Of a stretch of DNA of 15,139 nt, positions 6,058 through 12,735 are shown in pieces. Origin of the DNA: an uncultured Pseudomonadota bacterium (GTDB taxonomy: Bacteria > Myxococcota_A > Polyangia > HGW-17); the NCBI GenBank assembly GCA_938004375.1, contig CALKWH010000355.1, positions 1 to 15,139 on the forward strand, written 5' to 3'. The position numbers were made by a program, and so were the translations under genes. The notes under the pieces were generated by a model. It was not told the origin of the DNA, ran no database searches, and was given only the letters and a program-made list of their open reading frames with translations. The first letter of the stretch is position 1. Every line of letters begins with the position of its first letter.

Positions 6058-7788
6058 TCAGGGCGAGCGCTGGACGCGCAGCACGGCCTCGGAATTCAGA
6101 TGCAGGGTGAGCTCGGCCGGGAGCCCGGTGCCCGTGAAGAACGCGGCGCCGTCGTGGGGATTCACGTCGAAGCGCGCGTAGTTCGCGCCCGAGACGATGA
6201 GCCCCAGCCGATGGCCGGCGGGCAGCGTCCAGGCGATCTGGTTGGTTAGCTCCACGGTCACCGGCACGGCCTGCCCCGGCGTGACCAGCGTCCGAACCGC
6301 GTACGGCGACGGCAGCGAGAGCCGCGCGATGCCGTCGGTGATCAGCAGGTGCCGCCCGTCCGGCGTCACGTCGGTGAGCCGCACCGCCACGTCGCCGTCC
6401 ACCGCGGGCACCGAGGCGGTGAGCTCCACGCGGGCCGCGCCGATCAGGCGCAGCGGCGCCGCCAACGGTGAGGTGACAAAAACTGTCGCGTCCTCCCGGG
6501 CCACGACCTCGTCCTGCCAGGTGGGCCCGTGAGCGTAGGTCGAGAGCAGCGTCTGGCCGCCGACGGTCGGACTCGGATCGAACGGGCTGACCGCCAGCGT
6601 CACGTCGCCGGAGGTCCCCGCCCCCTCGACCAGCGCGCCGTCCGCCGACAAGGTCCACGTCATCTCCTCCGTCCCCCCGGGAGGCCACTCGGTGGCCGTC
6701 TCCCAGGCCTCCTCGCCGGCGGGCCGGAACACCACGGCCTCGTCCCAGCCCCGCGCGGTCATCCCCCGAAGGTGCCGGTCGAAGAAGCGCAGGCTCCAGC
6801 GCTCGATCTCGCGGGTCTCGTCCATCCAGGCGAGCTCCTCCTCGGTCAGCGGGCGCAGGCCCGTGCTCTCGCCCCCCGAGGCGAAGTGATGCCAGGGACC
6901 TGCGAGCAGCCGGTGTTCGGCCCGTGCCGCAGGGTCGCCCAGCTGGCGTAGCGCCTGCCAGGACTCGATTCCACCAGTGTTGTACAGATCGAACCAACCC
7001 GCCACGACGAGCACGGGCACGGCCACGTCGGCGACCGGGTACAGACGCTCGGCCCAGGTCCACCAAGTATCGCGGGTCGGGTGTGCCTCCCACACGCCGG
7101 CGCCGAAGTAGCTGCCCAAGAACTGCAGATACTCCCGCCGCACGACGCCCCCGGGGTACGTCTCGAGGTAGGTGTAGTTCTGCTGGCAGAAGATGGGGAC
7201 CGCGGCCTTGAGCGCGGCCGGTCGTTTCACCGCCGTCTGGTACTGCACGCGGCACAGCGCGGAGACGCCCCAGGTGCCCACGTTCCCGTCGGACCACGGC
7301 TGGTCGGCGATCCAGGCGACCACGTCGTGGCCGTCCTCGCCGTAGCCGCGCTGCAGGCTCGCTGGCGGTGCCCCCGAGGAGCCAAAGAAGCCTCGCCAGT
7401 CGAGGACGACGACCCCGTAGTCCGGGCTGTGGAACAGCGGATGCTCCGTGAACGGGTTCTCGAGAAACTCCGAGAGGAAGTTCCCGCGACCGTAGGGCGT
7501 CTGCACGAGCACCACGGGCACGCGGCAGGCGGGGTCGACCGGGCGCACCACGGTGGCCGCGAGGCTGGCGCCGTCCCCCACCGGGATCAGCACGTCCTCG
7601 GTGAGGCGCGCCGCGCAGTCGGGAAGCTCGCCGCCGTCGGCGTCGGCGTCGGAATCCGCGTCCGACGTCGCGTCGGGATCCGCGTCCACTGCTGCGTCGG
7701 GGCGCCCCCTCGTCGCGTCGTCGTCGCAGGCGGACGACATCCAGGCGAACCACAACAGGACCAGCCAGACCGGCGAACGACGACTCAT
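6058..7788 (-). CDS. Exported CocE/NonD-type alpha/beta hydrolase (peptidase S15 family), probable lipoprotein
   Basis: It is a serine hydrolase of the X-Pro dipeptidyl-peptidase/cocaine-esterase family, which splits ester, amide or beta-lactam-acyl bonds. The 576-residue protein starts at ATG 7788, with GGGAGG five bases upstream; an in-frame start nine codons earlier is less likely. A signal peptide ends in SSAC (Cys21), which lacks the usual Leu at -3. A tether of alternating Asp and Ala follows (31-51), a common style in myxobacterial-type lipoproteins. The catalytic domain shows 'TPYGR' (oxyanion Tyr99), 'LDWRGFFGSSG', the nucleophile Ser176 in 'GVSALC', Asp267 in 'GWFD' and His301 in 'GPWHH'. 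The C-terminal jelly-roll shows 'RLTDVTPDG' and 'ARFDVNP'. The nucleophile elbow lacks the second Gly of the usual GxSxxG. The exact substrate is unknown. Asp at +2 would favour inner-membrane retention by E. coli rules. Confidence 0.9.
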   Translation of the reverse strand: MSRRSPVWLVLLWFAWMSSACDDDATRGRPDAAVDADPDATSDADSDADADGGELPDCAARLTEDVLIPVGDGASLAATVVRPVDPACRVPVVLVQTPYGRGNFLSEFLENPFTEHPLFHSPDYGVVVLDWRGFFGSSGAPPASLQRGYGEDGHDVVAWIADQPWSDGNVGTWGVSALCRVQYQTAVKRPAALKAAVPIFCQQNYTYLETYPGGVVRREYLQFLGSYFGAGVWEAHPTRDTWWTWAERLYPVADVAVPVLVVAGWFDLYNTGGIESWQALRQLGDPAARAEHRLLAGPWHHFASGGESTGLRPLTEEELAWMDETREIERWSLRFFDRHLRGMTARGWDEAVVFRPAGEEAWETATEWPPGGTEEMTWTLSADGALVEGAGTSGDVTLAVSPFDPSPTVGGQTLLSTYAHGPTWQDEVVAREDATVFVTSPLAAPLRLIGAARVELTASVPAVDGDVAVRLTDVTPDGRHLLITDGIARLSLPSPYAVRTLVTPGQAVPVTVELTNQIAWTLPAGHRLGLIVSGANYARFDVNPHDGAAFFTGTGLPAELTLHLNSEAVLRVQRSP

Positions 7789-7793
7789 GGGAA

Positions 7794-7799
7794 CCTCCC
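7794..7799 (-). promoter_or_regulatory. Ribosome binding site of the CocE/NonD hydrolase gene
   Basis: GGGAGG on the minus strand lies five bases before ATG 7788. It supports this start over the in-frame ATG codons upstream at 7815 and 7812. Confidence 0.7.
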
Positions 7800-7885
7800 G
7801 CGGGGACGCCATCAACTATGGAACAACTCGCGCCCACGCGCAACCGCCCAATCCCGATCCCACCCAATCGAAATCGATCGGCCCG

Positions 7886-9520
7886 CTAGCGTCTCCCCAG
7901 GCGGGCGAGCGCGCTTCTCCCCTCCCCCCGCCAGGAGGAGACGGGGATCACCCAGTCCCAGCCGCCGCTTCCGGCCAGGGCGTCGAGATCCCGCTCCCCG
8001 AAGTCGCCGTCGATCACCAGGACGAAGCGCTCCCGCGGGGCGACTGCGCGCATGGCGAGGCCCTTCGCCGCCAACTCCTTGGTCTTGTCACGGTGCCCGT
8101 CGTGGGCGGACTTCCAGTGGAACACCGTGTCCCCCGACCGCCAGCAACGGACGGTCCCCACCGCGCCTGCGGGATCCAGGAAGGTGGGATGCCGGACCTG
8201 CCAGGCGCCACGTCCCCCGAGGGCCTCGCGCACTAACTGACCCAGGGGCTCCACCTGCCGGTTCTTCATGGCCTCGTCGTAGAACAGCGGCCACAGCAGG
8301 CGGCGTGCGAGCCCGGGCGTCGTGCGTCGCCGCGCCGCCGCCGCCTCGAACCAGGGCCACAGGGCGGCCCAGTCTGCGTTCGCGTCCGGCGCCTCCTGTC
8401 CGGAGAACCAGCGGCTCACGCGATACAGGTCGCTGGTGTCCCGCCCGAGTCCCAGGCGCTCGAGCAGGCGGGCGTTCCCGAAGGCGTCGCCGCCGTCGAG
8501 CTTGAGCAGGTTGCGCAGGGCCAGCAGCACCGGATGACCGCCGCAGGCGGCGCACTCGGCCGCGTCCATCCGCAGCGCTTCGCGCAGGTGCCGGGCCGGG
8601 TCGTCCAGGGCCTCGAGCCGACCGAACCAGGCGTCGAAGCGCTCGAGTGTGCGGGTCACCTGCAACATGCGGGTGCGCACCCGCCGGCTCGGGACAACGG
8701 CCGCTTCGACCAGCTCCCCGAGCGTCCGCCGTCCCACCGCGCCCCGGGCGCCCTCGACCCAGCCGCGCCAGGGCTCCTGCATCCTGCCGTCGGCGCCGAG
8801 AAAACCCATCTCCTCGAGCCATCCGGCGCGCACGCCCTCGTCCCGAAGTGGCGTCCTGGCGAGCCCAGCCGCCTCGCCCAGCTCGGGAAAGATGCCCAGC
8901 AGGATCACCGCCCGTCGCAACGCGGTGGGCGCGAACGGCTCGGTCACGCGGGTCTCGTCGGCCGCCGGGATCCGGACCCCGGGCCGCCTTCCATACCGGC
9001 GCAACCGGCCCGCCAGGTGCGCCAGGCAGTCCGCGGCCGCCTCGTCCAGGCGCCCGGCCAGCCACCGCCGGACCCCGGGGCCATCCAACTCCCGACCGGT
9101 CTCGTCGGTCAACCCGTGCAGGAGCCGCTCGGTCGCCTCCCCGCCCGGGAGCCCGCGCACGAACAGGTGAAGGTCGAAGACGCGCCCGAGGGCCTGGTTC
9201 CACGAAGCGGCCCCGGGCGGACCGAAGAGCACGCGCAGGACCCGCGTCCGGGGCTGCTGCCGACGATAGAGCGCCAACTCGTAGAGGTCACGCCAGGCCT
9301 TCACCTGGATCGCGTTCTGCGCCGAAAGCCGGGTGACCGAAGCGACCACCCGGGGCGCGGTCGTGGAGCCGACGACGAGGTCCGGCGCCAGGTCCACCGC
9401 GGCCAGCGCCGGGTGCAGGTGCACCGGCTCCCCGGGGAAGGCCCGCTCCAGGGCGAGCCCGACGAACACCTCTTCGAGACGGTAATGCCGCTTGGCGGGG
9501 TCGGCGCGATTCGCGTGCAT
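7886..9520 (-). CDS. Unrecognised 544-aa protein, possibly restriction-endonuclease-like
   Basis: I do not recognise a named family. The protein is soluble, Arg/Leu-rich, with no signal peptide or membrane segment. The N-terminal part (14-90) has an acidic helix 'RLEEVF', then 'APDLVVG' (Asp47), a strand 'RVVASVTR', and a helix with Lys74 and 'AWRDLYELAL'. This order resembles a PD-(D/E)XK nuclease core with the ExK element altered. The middle is helical and contains a CxxC (Cys323, Cys326). The C-terminal part (465-530) reads 'DTVFHWKSAHDGHRDKTKEL' then 'FVLVIDGDF' and 'GWDWVIPV', a layout seen near the ends of some type II restriction enzymes. Key acidic residues are uncertain, so this is a hypothesis. 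The gene starts 15 bases after the histidine kinase stop, so the two are probably one operon. No methyltransferase gene is present. The ribosome site is weak. Confidence 0.7.
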   Translation of the reverse strand: MHANRADPAKRHYRLEEVFVGLALERAFPGEPVHLHPALAAVDLAPDLVVGSTTAPRVVASVTRLSAQNAIQVKAWRDLYELALYRRQQPRTRVLRVLFGPPGAASWNQALGRVFDLHLFVRGLPGGEATERLLHGLTDETGRELDGPGVRRWLAGRLDEAAADCLAHLAGRLRRYGRRPGVRIPAADETRVTEPFAPTALRRAVILLGIFPELGEAAGLARTPLRDEGVRAGWLEEMGFLGADGRMQEPWRGWVEGARGAVGRRTLGELVEAAVVPSRRVRTRMLQVTRTLERFDAWFGRLEALDDPARHLREALRMDAAECAACGGHPVLLALRNLLKLDGGDAFGNARLLERLGLGRDTSDLYRVSRWFSGQEAPDANADWAALWPWFEAAAARRRTTPGLARRLLWPLFYDEAMKNRQVEPLGQLVREALGGRGAWQVRHPTFLDPAGAVGTVRCWRSGDTVFHWKSAHDGHRDKTKELAAKGLAMRAVAPRERFVLVIDGDFGERDLDALAGSGGWDWVIPVSSWRGEGRSALARLGRR

Positions 9521-9535
9521 GCCCGGCGGTCAACT

Positions 9536-11845
9536 TCAGGCGAAGATACCCTGGATCTTGCGCGCCAGTTGGTCCACGGTGAAGGGCTTCTGAATGAAAT
9601 GCCCGATCTCTTCGTCGATCCGGGCCGAGTCCAAGACCTCCTCGGAGTAGCCGGACATGAAGAGCACCTGCAGCGTGGGCCGCAGCGCGCGCAGCTCCCG
9701 GGCCAGGACAAGGCCGCTGGTGCGGGGCATCATCACGTCCGTGATCAACAGGTCGATGGCCCCCGGGAAGGTGCGGCAGATGCGCACGGCTTCGTCCGCG
9801 TCGGCCGTGGCGATGACGGTGAAGCCCAGGCGCTCGATCATCTTCTGCTCGATCTTGAGCACCGCCTTCTCGTCCTCGACGAGGAGCACGGTGTACTGGT
9901 CGTCGACCTGAGGGGCCGGCTCCGGGGCGGTCGCGGCCTCGCCCTCCCGGGGGCGGACCCAGAGCGGGAGCCGGACGGTCACCGTGGTGCCCTTCCCCTC
10001 GGCGCTGGCGATGGAGATCACGCCGCGGTTCTGCTGCACGATGCCGTAGACCGTGGCGAGTCCCAGCCCCGTGCCGCGGCCGGTCTCCTTGGTCGTGAAG
10101 AACGGCTCGAAGACGTGCTCGAGCACCGAGGCCGGCATGCCCGTGCCGTTGTCGTTCACCGACATCTCCACCCACTGGGGCGACTGGCCCTCGAAGGGCT
10201 CCCCCACGACGATCCGGGTGGTGATGCGGATGACGCCGCCGTCGGGCATCGCGTCCCTCGAGTTGACCACGAGGTTGGCCAGGATCTGGTCCACCTGGGC
10301 GGGATCGATGCGCACCGGACAGGCGAGCGGCCCGGGCTGCCAGTCGACCCGGATGTGCTCCCCGATCAGCCGCTCGATCATCTTCATCAATTGGGAGACG
10401 GTGACGTTGAGATCGAGCACGCGGGGCTCCACGGGCTGGCGCCGGGCGAACGCCAGGAGCTGGCGGACGAGCTCGGCCGACCGCTGACCGGCGTACCGGA
10501 TCTCCTGGAGATCCGAATACATGGGGTTGGACGGTTCGAGCTGGGAGATCAGGATCTCGGTGTAGCCGTTGATCACGCTGAGCATGTTGTTGAAGTCGTG
10601 GGCGACCCCGCCGGCGAGCCGACCGATGGCCTCCATCTTCTGCGCGTGCTGCAACTGGGCCTGCACCTTCTCGCGCTCCATCTCGGCCTTGCGCTGGGCG
10701 CTGATGTCGCGCCCCTCGGGCACGAGGAGGATGACCTTGCCCGCGTCGTCGCGGATGGGCTTGATGGAGAAGTCGATGAAGGCCGAGGCCCCGTTGCGGC
10801 CGCGCAGCTTCACGTCGTAGCGCACGAACTCGCCGGCCGCCGCCTGCTCGATGGCCTTGCGCAGGCGGGCGACCCGGCTGTCGTCCTGGGTCCACCAGAA
10901 CGCCTCCCAGAAGGGCTTTCCCACCACGTCGGCCGGCGTGATGCCGGCGAAATCCAGGGCGGTGCGGTTTGCCTCGATCAGGATGCCGTCAGTGGTCAAC
11001 AACCCGATGAACTGGAACATCGAGTTGAAGATGGCGCGAAAGCGCTGCTCGCTGCGACGCAGCTGCTCCTCGGCCTGCTTGATGGGGGTGACGTCCTCGA
11101 ACATGGCGACCATGTGGTTCTTCGAGGTGGGGAAGGCCGTGACCCGGTAACACCCCACGACCCGGTCGTCCTCGTAGGAGACCTGCTCGGTGCGCCACAC
11201 GGTGCCGTGACGCACGCACTCCCGATAGCGGTCTGGGATCTCGGTCTGCGTCAGGGGCGGGAAGGCCTGCTCGATGGTCCTGCCCTCCAGCGACGCGTGA
11301 TCGAAGCCCAGCACCCGCAGGGCGGCCGGGTTCGCGCCGACGAAGATCAACTCGTCGCGCCAGGTGAGCTCGTAGAAGTGCATGCCCAGTGGGGAATGCT
11401 CATAGATGCTGCGGAACCGCTCCTCGCTTTCGGCCAGGACGCGCTCGTGGTCGCGCTGGGCCGACTGGTCGCGGAACACCAGCACCACACCCGCGATGGA
11501 GCCATCGGCGGCCAGGATGGGGGCGCCGCTGTCGGCGATGGGACGGACCTTGGAGTCCCGGGAGACCAGCAGCGTGTGGTTCGCCAGACCGACGACCTTG
11601 CGGTCGCGCAGCACGCTTGCCACCGGGTTCTCCACGCTCAGGCCGGTGTCCTCGCTGACGATGGTGAACACCTCGCGCAGGGGCCTACCCCGGGCCTCGG
11701 CCTCGGTCCAGCCCGTCAGCAGCTCGGCGACCGGGTTCATGCGCCGCACGAGCCCCTCGGCGTCGGTGGTGATGACCGCGTCCCCGATGCTGTAAAGGGT
11801 CGCATGCAATTCTTCCAGTAATTGGTCCGACTCGTTGCCGTTCAT
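9536..11845 (-). CDS. Soluble PAS hybrid histidine kinase with C-terminal receiver domain
   Basis: It is a cytoplasmic sensor kinase that autophosphorylates on His and passes the phosphate to its own receiver. Of 769 residues, three PAS domains occupy about 10-130, 140-258 and 264-385, separated by the linkers 'ESEERFRSIYE' and 'RSEQRFRAIFN'. The HisKA domain has His416 in 'GGVAHDFNN'. The ATPase domain shows the N box around Asn524/Asn528, the G1 box 'DNGTG' (565-569), the F box 'EPFFTTK' (580-586) and the G2 box 'GRGTGLG' (589-595). The receiver (about 652-769) has acidic Glu657/Asp658, phospho-acceptor Asp703 in 'LITDVMM', Ser731 and Lys753 in 'QKPF'. There is no transmembrane segment, so the signal is internal. 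All catalytic residues are intact. A GAGGAG six bases upstream supports the start. A promoter and palindromes lie upstream. The output partner is not in the window; the next gene in the operon is the nuclease-like protein. Confidence 0.95.
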   Translation of the reverse strand: MNGNESDQLLEELHATLYSIGDAVITTDAEGLVRRMNPVAELLTGWTEAEARGRPLREVFTIVSEDTGLSVENPVASVLRDRKVVGLANHTLLVSRDSKVRPIADSGAPILAADGSIAGVVLVFRDQSAQRDHERVLAESEERFRSIYEHSPLGMHFYELTWRDELIFVGANPAALRVLGFDHASLEGRTIEQAFPPLTQTEIPDRYRECVRHGTVWRTEQVSYEDDRVVGCYRVTAFPTSKNHMVAMFEDVTPIKQAEEQLRRSEQRFRAIFNSMFQFIGLLTTDGILIEANRTALDFAGITPADVVGKPFWEAFWWTQDDSRVARLRKAIEQAAAGEFVRYDVKLRGRNGASAFIDFSIKPIRDDAGKVILLVPEGRDISAQRKAEMEREKVQAQLQHAQKMEAIGRLAGGVAHDFNNMLSVINGYTEILISQLEPSNPMYSDLQEIRYAGQRSAELVRQLLAFARRQPVEPRVLDLNVTVSQLMKMIERLIGEHIRVDWQPGPLACPVRIDPAQVDQILANLVVNSRDAMPDGGVIRITTRIVVGEPFEGQSPQWVEMSVNDNGTGMPASVLEHVFEPFFTTKETGRGTGLGLATVYGIVQQNRGVISIASAEGKGTTVTVRLPLWVRPREGEAATAPEPAPQVDDQYTVLLVEDEKAVLKIEQKMIERLGFTVIATADADEAVRICRTFPGAIDLLITDVMMPRTSGLVLARELRALRPTLQVLFMSGYSEEVLDSARIDEEIGHFIQKPFTVDQLARKIQGIFA

Positions 11846-11851
11846 GGTCCG

Positions 11852-11857
11852 CTCCTC
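11852..11857 (-). promoter_or_regulatory. Ribosome binding site of the hybrid histidine kinase gene
   Basis: GAGGAG on the minus strand lies six bases before ATG 11845, a strong match that confirms this start. Confidence 0.75.
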
Positions 11858-11881
11858 GCGCGTCAGGCTGCCATGGACGAT

Positions 11882-11903
11882 TCAATATTGATTGACAATG
11901 TCA
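11882..11903. repeat. Two adjacent perfect palindromes upstream of the histidine kinase gene
   Basis: TCAATATTGA (11882-11891) is a perfect 10-base palindrome. One base later TGACAATGTCA (11893-11903) is a perfect 5-1-5 inverted repeat. Together they lie 37-58 bases before the kinase start and overlap the likely -10 region, a position suited to a repressor or autoregulatory operator. The binding protein is unknown. Confidence 0.45.
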
Positions 11904-11924
11904 CGCAGATCGACGCGATGTCAA
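11896..11924 (-). promoter_or_regulatory. Candidate sigma-70-type promoter for the histidine kinase operon
   Basis: On the minus strand a perfect TTGACA (-35) at 11924-11919 is followed after 17-18 bases by a weak -10 (ACATTG or CATTGT). Transcription would begin about 40 bases before the kinase start. The area is locally AT-rich compared with its surroundings. The -10 is poor, so an activator or an alternative sigma factor may be involved. Confidence 0.4.
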
Positions 11925-12010
11925 GCTGAAGGTGCTTACGCGTCGGTCAAGTTCGATGATCCCCCGGTTCCATGATTCCCTTTTCGCCAAAGGCGATGCC
12001 CGAGATGAAG

Positions 12011-12051
12011 CCCCGGGTTGAAGTGGCCGTCCCCGGTCACCCTACCCGGGG
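12011..12051 (-). terminator. GC-rich inverted repeat after the pseudokinase-lipoprotein operon
   Basis: CCCCGGGT (12011-12018) and ACCCGGGG (12044-12051) can form an 8-bp stem with a 25-base loop, starting seven bases past the lipoprotein stop. No U tract follows on the minus strand, so it is at best a non-canonical terminator or an RNA-stabilising hairpin. The remaining gene-free sequence to 11925 shows nothing else I recognise. Confidence 0.25.
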
Positions 12052-12058
12052 AAACATG

Positions 12059-12724
12059 TCAGTCCGGATCGGCGATGCACCAGCCGTGGTCCTGTTTGAT
12101 TAGCCGGAGCCGGCGGTTGTTGTCGTAGGGGAACACCGCGGTGGCGCCCGAGACCAGGACCGGGGTCCCTTCGGCCTTCTTGAGCTTGCCGAGGAGCTCG
12201 GCGATCTCCGGACGCCTGGAGTCGAACATCTTTTTCAGGTCCTCGGGGCTGATGGCGAGCCTGAGCTCGTCGGGGAGCAATTGGGCCAGCACGTCGAAGC
12301 GCTGGAACTCGAGGGCCCGCGTGAAGGAGACCACGGCCCGGTCGGGCGTCTCCTGCCCGTACTGGGGGAACGGGGACGAGACCAGCCGCCAGCCGTGGCG
12401 GGTGTACTTCCACACCTGGGTCGAGAACACCACCGGCACCGTGGCGCTCCATTGGAGCTTGATCACGCCCGTGGGGAGTGGCAGGACCCGGCGCCCCGGC
12501 TCCCGGGAGGTCAGGCGCCAGTAGGCGGGCGTGGAGGTCTTTCGGCGGTCCTGGGAGACCAGCCGGTGGACGGCCCGTCCGTTGTGGTGAGACCAGGCGT
12601 AGGAGAACTCGCGATAGGTCTTCACTGGGCGCGAACTGAGGGAGCAGGCGCCAAGGAGCGACAGCGCGGCGAGGACGACCGGCGCGAACGCTGCCGCGGA
12701 GCGCGAGATGCGATGGCGGTGCAT
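12059..12724 (-). CDS. Predicted lipoprotein with two NTF2-like repeats
   Basis: The 221-residue exported protein has a lipobox LGAC (Cys27, Ser at +2, outer-membrane type). The mature part seems to be two copies of one unit. Each starts with a helix of the 'TYREFSYAW' or 'AVVSFTRAL' kind followed by a 'xLVSQD' or 'LLPDEL' helix, and each ends in a strand with a 'GWRLVSSP' or 'GWCIADP' motif. This pattern is typical of NTF2/SnoaL-like (DUF4878-type) lipoproteins, which are usually non-enzymatic binding modules in the periplasm. The start ATG 12724 has GGGAGG five bases upstream; an in-frame extension further upstream overlaps the pseudokinase gene in another frame and is not real. It lies 10 bases after that gene's stop, so the two are one transcript. 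The ligand is unknown. Confidence 0.85.
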   Translation of the reverse strand: MHRHRISRSAAAFAPVVLAALSLLGACSLSSRPVKTYREFSYAWSHHNGRAVHRLVSQDRRKTSTPAYWRLTSREPGRRVLPLPTGVIKLQWSATVPVVFSTQVWKYTRHGWRLVSSPFPQYGQETPDRAVVSFTRALEFQRFDVLAQLLPDELRLAISPEDLKKMFDSRRPEIAELLGKLKKAEGTPVLVSGATAVFPYDNNRRLRLIKQDHGWCIADPD

Positions 12725-12729
12725 GCGGG

Positions 12730-12735
12730 CCTCCC
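12730..12735 (-). promoter_or_regulatory. Ribosome binding site of the NTF2-like lipoprotein, touching the upstream stop codon
   Basis: GGGAGG lies five bases before ATG 12724 and shares one base with the TAG stop of the pseudokinase gene (12735-12737). This tight layout favours translational coupling and sets the start of the lipoprotein. Confidence 0.7.

Noticed and set aside
5756..7867. A 703-codon minus-strand frame overlapping the S15 hydrolase
   Set aside because: The product is arginine-rich low-complexity sequence in a frame different from the hydrolase, which has a full set of family motifs.
8534..11821. A 1095-codon plus-strand open frame running opposite the nuclease-like and histidine kinase genes
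   Set aside because: It is an antisense shadow caused by strong third-position GC bias. Its product is His/Gly/Asp-rich with no domain, and it spans two genes whose own products have clear features.
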